A DNA stretch of 64,000 nt from Pomphorhynchus laevis (taxonomy: Eukaryota; Acanthocephala; Palaeacanthocephala; Echinorhynchida; Pomphorhynchidae). Position numbers and translations under genes: made by a program. Under the pieces are notes generated by a model. It did not search any database and was not told the DNA's origin. It saw only the letters and a program-made list of their open reading frames with translations. Shown one piece after another: positions 55,494 to 64,000 of this stretch; positions within the stretch are counted from its first letter, which is position 1, and each line of letters opens with the position of its first letter. The stretch is taken from assembly GCA_012934845.2 (NCBI GenBank), contig WNNJ02001297.1, positions 44,978 to 108,977 of the forward strand. The letters are read 5' to 3'.

Positions 55494-56625
55494 TGAGTAC
55501 GAACAAGCGTGTCGGAGGAACAAAGGATTGTAAAAAAACAGTTTTCCAGTCAATTTTCTAGTAAAAACAAAGGAACATGACCAAATACAGGTAAATGCTG
55601 CTCTGAAATCGCCTGTTCCAAAGGTTAAAGAGTTTTCAATTGCTACTAGGGATGGGGAAGTACTTCCCCCAATCCCAAAACTAAAAAATCTGATAATTAT
55701 AAAGATCAAAAAGCCTATGGAAAGGCATTTATTGTTTAATTTCTTTCTACGGCCGTTTACAGAGCAACTATCAAATAGAATCATTTTCAACTCGGTAAAA
55801 CTTTACGAAACTGAACTAAAGATTTCGTTTACCACCTCAGACCTCTTAAAGGGGTATGTTAAATACTTCGAATCTTCCTGTCGGAGTATGGGTCTATATA
55901 CTCTAAACCCATACTTGCCACTCTAAAAGTATCTAACCTCCCTTGTCAATTGGAAGAGAATGATATCGAGTTACTAAAAGAAACATTTAAAATATCGAAC
56001 TTCCGTTCAATAATAGGCAAGAGCGGACATCAAATACCAGTTGGATTTTGTTCCGCTTCACTAGAGCGGGCTGAATCGCTGGCTAATTCAGCTTGTAATC
56101 CCTTCATGGGATTTAATCTCAGATTTACAATAATTGATAAAGAAGAGTTCACATATCCGCACTGCAGTCGGTGCCACAAATGGGGGCACTGGGCCTCAAG
56201 CTGCAGTGAGTCATCGACATGTGGGGTGTGTGGCTCCCCCCAGTGTCCGGCTTTGTTGACAGGAGAAAAATGTGTATCCCCTCCATTATGCTCTAACTGT
56301 GGGGAGCCATCCTGCATGGAGCAGAAAATGCAGACATTTTAAATTATATCAAGGTGGATTTAACAAGTCTGCTGCCCAACCGAAATCTGGTACCTTTGCA
56401 AATGCTGCCACTCGTACGAGGGATGATGATCTCATGCGAGCAATTGATATACGTATAAAAACAATGTATAAGAAGATGGAAGTTTTAGTATCCTCTATCC
56501 CTCCTATCAATATTGGCAATCTCCTAAAGAATAAAAAAATAAGAGGAAATGAAGATGCTGCCCATGGGCAAGTACCTGCCCCGGATGGTTCTAGTGACGG
56601 GAAAGGGGAACCTTCCCGTTCCTAG
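55494..56625 (+). pseudogene. LINE L ORF1, zinc-knuckle nucleic-acid-binding protein
   Basis: Starts MSTNKRVGGTKDCKKTVFQS. Later parts: MERHLLFNFFLRPFTEQLSN (55717), KISNFRSIIGKSG, GFCSASLERAESLANSAC, then CSRCHKWGHWASSC, CGVCGSPQCPALLTGEKC, and after a frame change SHPAWSRKCRHFKLY. Three CCHC-type knuckles before a polar tail are the usual ORF1 plan in the I and Jockey groups; such proteins coat the element RNA. It has about three frame changes. Confidence 0.8.
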
Positions 56626-56668
56626 CTCCTTCTAGGTAGGCAATCCCACATCAAACTAATCCACCACA

Positions 56669-59040
56669 ATGCAGAGTAATCGTGAGCCTTTTTCACTGAA
56701 TATCTTTCAGTGGAATTCGGGAGGTGCTTCTGCCCTTAGACTTCTATCCGGTACAGATGCAGATGTTATAGTCCTCCAGGAGACGCGGTCTATCCGTCTA
56801 CCCCAGGACATTACTCGATTTATCCCAAAGCACATTTGATCCCACTATACTCCGTACATAACCCCTCCTCACTCCTCTTCATCTCAAGGACTCTTGACCT
56901 TAATTAAGTGCTCTTTAAGGTCCTCCCTCCTATTAAACTATTCATGTCCAGCCATGTCTTGTTTAGTAGTTTCACTCTGTAAGAACGGTAAACGCCTCAG
57001 TCTTGCCAATGTCTACATCCGTCCTGGGGAGATACACAAAAACCGTGTCACCCTGGATAGTATTATCGACAGCGGCTACGACATGATACTTGGAGATTTC
57101 AACGACAGAACTGGTCGTTGGATCAATGCAGCACTTCGCAGAGCTAGGAACGGTTATCTTATTCACAAACCACCTTCCCCTACCTTTCATTGCATATCAA
57201 CAAATTCAGTCCTCGATATTTTACTGCTTCACTCGAGGTGGTTGTTAAAGACCCTCTGCACAGAGCAATCGCGCCAGCAATTGTCCACCTCTCATGACCT
57301 AATTCGTTGGAGAATTGAGGAAGATACGTTGCTTCGAAGGAGGTTTCACTTTGATCCGATCAGAGTGGCTTTCTTTCAAGTGGCTATCCAACTCTTTCCC
57401 AGAATAGGAAATGAGAGTATGACCGAATTTAATACCTACCTCTTTTCGCAAGCTGACTCGATTTTATCGACTACTTATAATGGTCGTATATACAATTCCA
57501 CTCCGACGAAACTCAAGGTCCTAGCGAAATTGCTGAACCTCCCTAATCTCTCTGTTTCCGCCAGACAGGCTCTATCGAATGAATACTGGAGCACTAGATA
57601 TAGGTTCCAGCTGAGTAAAGATAGGACGAGTATTGCTCGCCTTAGTCCTTCTCAGTCTTCCTTTTGGAAGATTTTCAAGAAGTGTGTTTGCTGGAAGGAT
57701 AAAGCATTGGGTTGGATAGGGAATGTAGGCCTTGATAAAGTTTTAGAGGAGTCACTAGCCCTACACAACTATGGAGCCACTCAATCACCTCAACCAATCC
57801 CGCCTTGGTGTAACTTCAGGAGTAGGGATCTATCTGTAACGGATATCCTTAACTCCTGGGGTCCACTCCCGGGAACCTCCAAATCCATCGCTCCACTTTC
57901 TTCTCGGGTCTGTCAGCTTTTGACAGCTGATCAGAGAAGAGAGGTGGCCGTCACAATGCTTTTAGCATCCCCATCCGATGTAGCAGGCATCAATATTAGT
58001 AAGCGTGTTTTTATTCCTAAGAAAAAATCCTGCTCATGCCCTAAAGATCTGCGACCCATTTCGATGTAAAATGCCCTCGTGTGAATTTACGAAAAAGTGC
58101 TTGCGCGTAAAATCCGCGACCATTTAAGTAGGCGTAATTTGATCGCTCCAGGTTTTCATGGGTTCGTCAAAGGTCGCTCGATCCATTCAGCAGTTGGTGA
58201 GGTGGAGCAGTTTTGTCGGGATAATAGCCATCGTTTAGTTGTGGCTGTTTTCCTTGACTTTTCTGCTGCATTTGACCGCATCTCCATTCCTTTTGTGATC
58301 TCTTCTCTCAGGTCCCTCGGGTTGCCTGCGAGAATTGTGAACAGAGTGGAGATCCTGCTGTATACCAAGCGTTTTTACTATGAAGACGACCCAGATGCGC
58401 GTCAGTTCTACCCTATTACGGGTGTGCCTCAAGGTTCCCCACTTTCTCCTATCTTATACCTTGCTGCCTCTATTAAATTATTCAAAATATTTAAACGCGA
58501 ACAACGTCTAGTGGTGTACGCTGATGACACCACAGCCCTGTTCACTGGACGCAGGTGTAAAGACGTAGTCTCTGACATCAGCCGTTTCTTTTCAAGATTA
58601 AAAGACCAGCTACCCCAATCCAATCTTATTTTAAACTCTGCAAAATTGCAGGTGGTAGTCTTTCATGGCTCCCCTGCAACAAAGAAAAAACTTAAGAGAC
58701 TAGCACTCTCTGCGCTCTCCTTCATATTCGCCTCTGAACCACTCCCCACCTTTACAAGTCGAGTAAAATACCTGGGGTTCACCGTTACGGTGAACTGGTC
58801 GGCGAAAGCCGATCTGGATAGATTCAAATGTATCCTGAAGAAAGCTAGGTGGGCCCTGAAACGGGCTCAACATCTGTCATTGAAAGGGAAATCCAGGTGC
58901 GCCTCTGGCGCACTTGGGCTATCTAGGGATTAGTCTTCTTTTCTAGAGGACGTCCCCCAGAGCAAAGGCTAAGGTTTCTTAAGCTCCTCGTCTCTCGTTT
59001 ACCCAGCATAGTCCGTCTCGATTGGATTCTTCGGGGGTGA
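56669..59040 (+). pseudogene. LINE L ORF2, endonuclease and reverse transcriptase
   Basis: Starts MQSNREPFSLNIFQWNSGGA, the usual opening of the apurinic-like endonuclease; then DVIVLQETRS, LANVYIRPGE, MILGDFNDRTGRW, STNSVLDILLL. RT: KRVFIPKKKS, PKDLRPISM, GFHGFVKGRSIHSAV, VAVFLDFSAAFDRISIPFV (motif A), GVPQGSPLSPILYLAA (motif B), LVVYADDTTALF (motif C, DD kept), VKYLGFTVTVNW. One frame to 58933 broken by stops at 56837, 58067, 58082 and 58931, with a remnant tail (RLRFLKLLVSRLPSIVRLDW) in another frame. No RNase H domain was seen, and the part between the RT and the tail looks shortened. Confidence 0.85.
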
Positions 59041-59256
59041 AAGACCCCGGGTGGTTCAGTCGAAAGGCGGCGTGTTGGATCGGTTGGTGGGCTCAGATCC
59101 CCGTGGATTTGAGGCCATAGAAGAGAAAGTAGAAGACATGAATTGTTGAAGACCGAAATTGTGCTGCCGTTTTTTCTGACTATGATATGACTGTCTGTTT
59201 TTTTTTCTTGCATGCTACTTATAGGTCATTGATGTATTTAATAATAAAATCGTTGT

Positions 59257-60945
59257 AGTTGATGATCAAAAACATTTCTAAAATTTATCCATCATGATTT
59301 TACGCTCTGTCGAATACTTATCTAGAAGCAACATAACTCGCACTGACAGATGGATCAATTTATTCCAGAGAGGGCGTGACGCAGTGTGATCCCCTGGCGA
59401 TGCTAGCGTTCGGAGCAGCGTTAATGCCTCTTATTTTAGAATTGAAGACAATCAAAACATATCCTACAACGATGGTAGGCAGATGATGAAACTTTTGTCG
59501 GAAACGCTTGAGTTAAACAAATTATGGCATTATATCAATGAAACAGGTCCAAAATATGGTTATCATCCTAACGAACTTAAATGTACACTACTGGCTTATC
59601 CAGATAATAAGTGAAATGCTCAAATGACATTCAATACCAACTATATCACAGTTAAATCAGATGGAGCTATGTTGCTCGGTACTCCGATCGGTACTAATTG
59701 TTTTATCCTGGTAAAACTTGCTTCAGCAATTAATGAATGGATAACTATGTTTAAAAAATTATGCTTAGTTGCTGAAACAGAGTCACACATTGCTTATTGC
59801 GCTTATCCTACAGCTCTTCAACATGAATGAAAATTTATATTTCGCACGTGCGAGGTCTACCCTGAACTACTTAAACCGCTTTACGATGTCATTTTCGGGA
59901 AATTTATTACGGCTATCACAGGGCATTCGTCGGAAGGCATGAAATTAATCTCTCAACTACAATGTAAGTAAGGTGGTTCAGGAATATTTAGTGCTGAAAA
60001 AACCTGCAAATCAGCATACATACGATCACTACAGATAACCAACATACTGTTTAATACTGAAGACAATATTACAATAGATAAAGCATTTAAACGTTTGTTC
60101 AGTGAATTAAGACATCAGCAACAACTGGATGCAAACACGTTCAAAAAAAGTTTGTCACAAGCTTGATAAAACTACGATACAACTTCTAGAATTTTGTTCA
60201 CATACAGGATCTGCTTCATGTATCAGTAATCGTCTATCAAGCGACTTCAAAAGTCTTAACAGAGGACATTTTCAGGATGTTCTCGTTGTTCGATAAGAAT
60301 CAACCAAATAGTCCTAGAATGTGTCCTTACCGTGAACACTTTAACCTCGCTCACTCAATGTCTTATCGTGTAGGTAGCACACCGATAATAAGGCATAATA
60401 TTGTCAGAGATTTTCTCGTCAACACTTTGACCAAAGTATGTACGGATATTGAAATTGAGTCAACTTTACACCAGTATCGAATGGTACGACATTTAATAAC
60501 AACACAACTACAATATACAATAGCGCAAGGCTCGATGTGGCATGTCAAGGATTATTGGGAGAAGGTACTGAACTATCCAATTTGGACTATCAATCTTTAA
60601 TGTTTTGTCACCTTTCAATAGTTCTCGACAATCATGTTACACCTATCACAAAAAAAATGAAAATACGCCAAATACGATGAACGTGTGTCTCAGATCGACA
60701 AATTGATATTTATGCCAGTAGTTATTCCAAACATTGGAGGATGTAGCAAATACACTGATTTTATTCTAAAAGCAATATCCAAGAAATTAGCTCACAAAAT
60801 AGGTAAAAAATACTCAAGGTGTATTACATTATTAGGGGCTCAGCTGGGTCGCAGCCTTGCTATTGTTGCTTCAATATGTATTAGGTCAGTCAGATCTACT
60901 AACAGAAATGCAAAGACATTGCAGACAGCATCGAATGAAATATAA
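59257..60945 (+). pseudogene. Family-C C-terminal half (copy K)
   Basis: Continues the RT directly where 55379 stopped: INLFQRGRDAV (QGD region), then ADDETFVGNA preceded by a stop (motif C, about 59480-59510), PKYGYHPNELKCTLLAYPDN, AMLLGTPIGTN, and in 60277-60600 PIIRHNIVRDFLVNTLTKVC plus RLDV-like traces. 60685-60945 gives QIDKLIFMPVVIPNIGGCSK and the tail (LTLLGAQLGRSLAIVASICI-like). Multiple frame changes. Confidence 0.7.
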
Positions 60946-61264
60946 TTTGAAAGAATTTATTTAGCGAAACTTTAAAAACACGTATTATACCAATTTGAAT
61001 GCACCCATTTGTATGTAATTTGATTAAATAAATAATATTTTGAAAAAAATTATTTAATCTATATTTATACCCTTTTGATAGCATGTTCATTAATTCACCA
61101 TTTTCAATTAATTCTAGATTATGGGTACATATATGTTCATTTATTTTATCAAAACGGCTTTTGCAATTGCATTCTGTTTCCATTATGTTTCTAATATTAT
61201 CGTTACATATTGATTTCAATTCTTTATTATAATTACACATTTTTCGTCCGAATGTCGGTAACAA
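60899..61264 (-). pseudogene. Penelope-like N-terminal domain (P4)
   Basis: Minus strand: NYNKELKSICNDNIRNIM, ECNCKSRFDKINEHICTHNL, ELIENGELMNMLSKGYKYRL. The CxC...H.....DL.I(I/V).N..L...(L/I)(S/R)KG.KYR pattern is the conserved segment before the RT in this Penelope-like group. Residues after KYRLN are not P4 but the tail of element K. P2 has the same segment at about 18670-18900. Confidence 0.65.
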
Positions 61265-61865
61265 CTTATACCTTATGTTAGGAATATATTTACTTAAATC
61301 TGATCATATTATTTCTTTACTTTTAGAATTATTTAAAAGTCTACCTATATTTATGTTATCTATAGCATTTATTAATGAATTTTATGATCAGTGGATATTT
61401 TTTATTGTTATTCTTAACATTTTTACTCCGATTATAATTTTTATATTACAATAATTGTCTATTATACAACTCAACCTATCATATTCGTTAATTAATCTTT
61501 GATTTTTTAAACAAATTTTATCTATAGATTTGTTCAACAAATTATATCTTGGCTTATTATCTTAAAAGAAGTTGTTTTAATAGTTATAATTGATCACATA
61601 TATACTTTTTAATATTTTTAAGTCTATTTTTCTTATATCTTTTATCACCATGAATTATTGGTTTGCGTTTAACCGGATTATTATAATATGATTGTTTATT
61701 ATTTACTATACTATTTCTGTCAATTCCTTGTTCCACGTCATTCACTTTTAACGGGTACATGGAATTAAGCGTTTTAATCCGAAAATCATATCTTTTTAAT
61801 AGTTTTTGATTTAATATTTAATTATTTTTTAAGCATATGCTCTAAAATAAATTATTTAAAGATTT

Positions 61866-62767
61866 TAATATCATATCTTATTAATCTCATATGCTTGACA
61901 TATAGTTTGATTATTATGCTGTGTATTATATATATGTTGCTTAAACCTAGTTTTTAACATTTAATATTTCTTTTCTATTACAATGTAATTTTATGAAGAT
62001 GCTAACAGTAGTTTGCGAAATATAAAAAATAATTTCTTCTTTCCTTTGATCCGGCTCCAATAATTATTTAATTATATTTCTTCGGTAGAAAATCAGAATC
62101 CATAAAAATAAAATTATGTCTGACTAAATAGCTATCCAACATTGATGTATAATTCTTTCACTTCAGCATAATATCAAATTGACTAAATTCCGAATTTTTG
62201 TGACTAATTTTAAAAATGACTAACAATGCAAAATTATCAGCTTTATCATTACTGTGGAATTAGGTTTAAAACTTATTGGTTAGGTTATTGTGAAAATAAT
62301 TTTCATTAATTCCAATAAATTCACATGACTTCTTATGAAATAATATAGACAATGTGTATTTTTATCTTTTGTAATTTTCCGTCAATCACTCAATGGGTAT
62401 TGCCAAAAATGGTTATTGCTGATCGTTTTTATTATGTTCTCCTAGTAGTAAATACACTATCAAAACAGAAAATTTCATCTTGTTTAATATTTTTTTACTA
62501 TTTAAATAAAAATTTTGATTATAGCCAAAATAATAAGTAAATGCTTCAAAGTTAGAAATGCGTTTGTGTCAAACTGAACAATTTTAGTCATTTGCCAGTA
62601 ATTATTGACACTAGAGAATTTTAAAAATCTATAGCTTGTTGATTAGCTGGCATAATATTAATGGATGTATCTTGTATCCTCACTTTCAAGTCAAAAATAT
62701 ACAAAAACGATTATCATATGAAAGCTTGTTCCAGTAGTGCGTATTATTAGAATGTAAGAGGTAACAA
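61866..62767. other. AT-rich region with a foldback-related repeat
   Basis: At 61990-62190 it shares sequence with 32478-32610 (GAAGATGCTAACAGTAG and CTTTGATCCGGCTCCAATAA, inverted) and with 52080-52210 (ATTTCTTCGGTAGAA onward). Otherwise no recognised content. Confidence 0.5.
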
Positions 62768-62990
62768 ATAAAGACGATAATGTGTTATTATTTATTTCCA
62801 ATATTTTAGCGTACACCCGCTCAACATTATCAAGGATTACAATCAGCTAGTTTTTAATTCAAAAACTTAGATATAAAATGCTAACTTTCCTAATTAAAAA
62901 CTAGCTTATTGCAATCCTTGATAATAGTGAGCATGTGTACTGCTGAAATATCGGAAGAAATAAATAATAATTTATTATCGCCTTTATTTA
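62768..62990. repeat. Foldback element with ~95-bp arms
   Basis: The left arm (from AAAGACGATAATG, 62770) and right arm (to CGCCTTTA, 62987) are inverted copies; the inner parts ATTATCAAGGATT-CAAT-AGCTAGTTTTTAATT are nearly exact and about 20 bases of spacer separate them. Size and structure suggest a MITE-like or snap-back repeat. No coding capacity. Confidence 0.8.
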
Positions 62991-63128
62991 TTACCAATTA
63001 TATTCTAATAATAATTACTACTGTAACTAGTTTTCAAAAGAAAACCGTTTTTTTGGCTCGTAAATGAGGACACGATACACTGCTGAATACAGATATATAT
63101 ATAAAATATCACAAAGCAAATAATAAAA

Positions 63129-63133
<5 letters not shown>

Positions 63134-63208
<75 letters not shown>
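63134..63208. repeat. (TA)n microsatellite
   Basis: About 37 uninterrupted TA dinucleotides. It lies just beyond the 3' end of Penelope-like element P7. Its translation as Ile-Tyr repeats is meaningless. Confidence 0.97.
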
Positions 63209-63211
<3 letters not shown>

Positions 63212-63229
63212 GTAGATATTAACTAACCG

Positions 63230-64000
63230 AGCCAAATCAAAAACAAAATGACAAAATGTATATTTTTTAAAGCTTTCGGCGTGAGCCTTCTTCAGTAATT
63301 TACTAATCTAAAATACTCAAACCAAGCACACAGCCAAAACTGCATAAATTTGTAATTGTGATCGAACATTCTAGAACATTCTAAGAACATACCTATAGTC
63401 TAAATGTGTGCTCAGTATTTAAGCTGAGATCTGTCATAAGTTGACCTATCCAGTAGTTCTCTGTGTTTTTGCGAGTAATATCGTTACTGATTTGTGCAAT
63501 TAGTGTGGTATTCATTACATGATCTGGATTTTGAATAATATGTCTTACCGCTCCATCATTGTTTAGCCTTTTAGCAGCTATATCAGATCGTCTATTGTTA
63601 GCACGTATATTAAAAGTAGATCCAGTTTGCCCAACGTATTGTGCTTCACAGTTGGCACATTCATGTAAGTATATTGAACCTCTGGTTTTGCAATTTAGCA
63701 TTCCTTTGACTTTATATGTTGAGTAAGTTATGGCACTAGTGAACGTCGACTTATTGCTCATTTGTTTGCAACATTTACATCTTGCCCCACCACATGGGCC
63801 ACTTTGGTTATTGCTCATTTGTTTGCAACATTTACATCTTGCCCCACCACATGGGCCACTTTGGTTACCTAGTTTCCGTGATCTATGTTTTATCATATCA
63901 TTGATTGATTTTCCTGCGCGATACGTAATGCATGGATTAAGTATGTTATATCGAAGTTGTTTAAGAATATTTTGGATGACGATATTTAAATCTTTTTGAA
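63230..64000 (-). mobile_element. Penelope-like element P7 (runs off the right edge)
   Basis: A third Penelope-like family. Minus strand, from the window edge: open coding sequence with GIY-YIG endonuclease to 63393, then a 3' noncoding end with a hammerhead-like core (CTGAAGAAGGCTCACGCC then GAAAGCTTT, about 63295-63265) next to a (TA)n run. Only the 3' part lies in the window, and the visible part has no break, so this copy may be young. Confidence 0.8.
63393..64000 (-). CDS. GIY-YIG endonuclease domain of P7, partial
   Basis: Open from the window edge to a stop at 63393 (about 200 codons). It reads NIVIQNILKQLRYNILNPCI, TYRAGKSINDMIKHRSRKLG, then two identical 19-residue modules with CGGARCKCC, then YKVKGMLNCKTRGSIYLHEC, EAQYVGQTGSTFNIRANNRR, ENYWIGQLMTDLSLN. 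YLxxC...QYVGQT...R.NNRRSD is the GIY-YIG fold; CGGxRCxxC is the zinc motif found before it in Penelope-like elements. The zinc module is duplicated in frame by a perfect 57-bp tandem repeat (63751-63807 and 63808-63864). The N-terminal part is outside the window, so whether an RT precedes it is unknown. Confidence 0.82.
   Translation of the reverse strand, partial: QKDLNIVIQNILKQLRYNILNPCITYRAGKSINDMIKHRSRKLGNQSGPCGGARCKCCKQMSNNQSGPCGGARCKCCKQMSNKSTFTSAITYSTYKVKGMLNCKTRGSIYLHECANCEAQYVGQTGSTFNIRANNRRSDIAAKRLNNDGAVRHIIQNPDHVMNTTLIAQISNDITRKNTENYWIGQLMTDLSLNTEHTFRL

Larger units (their letters stand above)
55394..59256 (+). mobile_element. APE-type LINE L (I/Jockey-group), nested in K
   Basis: Two-ORF LINE: ORF1 with three zinc knuckles (55494-56625), ORF2 with endonuclease and RT (56669-59040), then a GC-richer 3' region and a tail ending AATAATAAAATCGTTGT. 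The perfect 13-bp flanking repeat makes both borders exact. It is the youngest layer of the nest and is complete at both ends, though with stops and shifts. ORF1 and ORF2 are 43 bases apart. Confidence 0.9.
55381..59269. repeat. 13-bp target duplication of LINE L
   Basis: AGTTGATGATCAA occurs at 55381-55393 and 59257-59269, immediately on either side of LINE L. Deleting L with one copy restores the reading direction of element K (FNSINK then QLMIKNISKIYPS), matching its relatives. The span given is from first to last copy. Confidence 0.88.
54062..61048 (+). mobile_element. Family-C RLE-type LINE, copy K, interrupted by LINE L
   Basis: Flanked by a 12-bp direct repeat ATTATTTAATCT (54050-54061 and 61049-61060). 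5' half 54062-55380; LINE L and one target copy at 55381-59256; 3' half 59257-61048. It begins near ATGCCAAAGGGTCACAT (54159), the counterpart of MPKGK in D, and ends shortly after 60945. All domains are traceable but heavily decayed. It lies antisense to P4, at nearly the same P4 position where E entered P2. Confidence 0.8.
52252..61865 (-). mobile_element. Penelope-like element P4, split by element K (with L inside K)
   Basis: 3' end at 52255-52640 (conserved noncoding block), RT remnants to 54050 on the minus strand (HEHSCIPYNIKYNTLNNEI; KLINSKSLNTSKINIW), then element K at 54062-61048, then the N-terminal part at 61049-61865 (CNYNKELKSICNDN, ECNCKSRFDKINEHIC, LELIENGELMNMLSKGYKYR). Removing K and one copy of ATTATTTAATCT gives continuous Penelope-like sequence. 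More diverged than P2 and P3, hence probably older. Broken, with many lesions. Confidence 0.75.

Noticed and set aside
63005-63235. Ile-Tyr repeat protein on the minus strand
   Set aside because: Translation of a (TA)n microsatellite.
4096-64000. tRNA, rRNA or snRNA genes
   Set aside because: I looked for tRNA-like TTCGA arms and for 5S or U-RNA-like stretches and saw none I could support; a covariance-model scan would be needed to exclude them.
1-64000. Retrovirus-like, LTR or Polinton elements
   Set aside because: No protease, integrase, capsid or envelope motif and no long terminal direct repeats were seen; every RT here has LINE- or Penelope-type motifs.

Overview
The window is animal genomic DNA: AT-rich, intron-bearing and crowded with decayed retroelements. 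The one host gene I can support is a metazoan-type chitin synthase on the + strand. Its last five exons in the window (222-395, 14919-15072, 19877-19999, 32680-32815, 38716-40856) join in phase at canonical GT/AG sites and carry the family's ordered motifs. Further 5' exons lie left of the window. The organism is a chitin-making invertebrate (nematode, arthropod, rotifer or similar); I cannot fix the phylum from one gene.

The four introns (about 14.5, 4.8, 12.7 and 5.9 kb) and the 23 kb downstream are mostly transposable elements. Intron 1 holds a family-A element (585-4095), a family-A fragment (5520-6290), two APE-type LINEs (6530-9055 and 9640-13075), and fragments of a Penelope-like and a family-C element. 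Intron 2 holds a Penelope-like copy split by a family-C LINE. Intron 3 holds three family-C LINEs in a row (F, C, D; 20124-30139) and foldback repeats. Intron 4 holds two Penelope-like elements of different families (33060-34945, 35957-37581). Downstream lie family-A copy B (42090-45490), a long AT-rich stretch, a three-level nest (Penelope-like P4, containing family-C element K, containing APE-type LINE L; 52252-61865), more foldbacks, and at the right edge a Penelope-like endonuclease running out of the window.

Families A and C are both LINEs with one reverse transcriptase (RT) ORF and a C-terminal PD-(D/E)XK-like domain of the R2 restriction-like endonuclease (RLE) type. Family A has an N-terminal zinc-finger-like CPGSG module; family C has an N-terminal cysteine cluster (CxCNG ... 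CxxC ... CxNR). Three points stand out. Elements C and D sit head to tail, separated and flanked by three copies of the same 20-bp AT-rich, near-palindromic sequence, as if one target was used twice. Copies of both families carry tandem 16-18 bp minisatellites just upstream of the ORF, apparently as part of their 5' regions. Two family-C copies entered two Penelope-like copies in antisense at almost the same point.

All assignments come from reading motifs and aligning copies within the window by eye. Clade names for the LINEs and Penelope-like elements are provisional.
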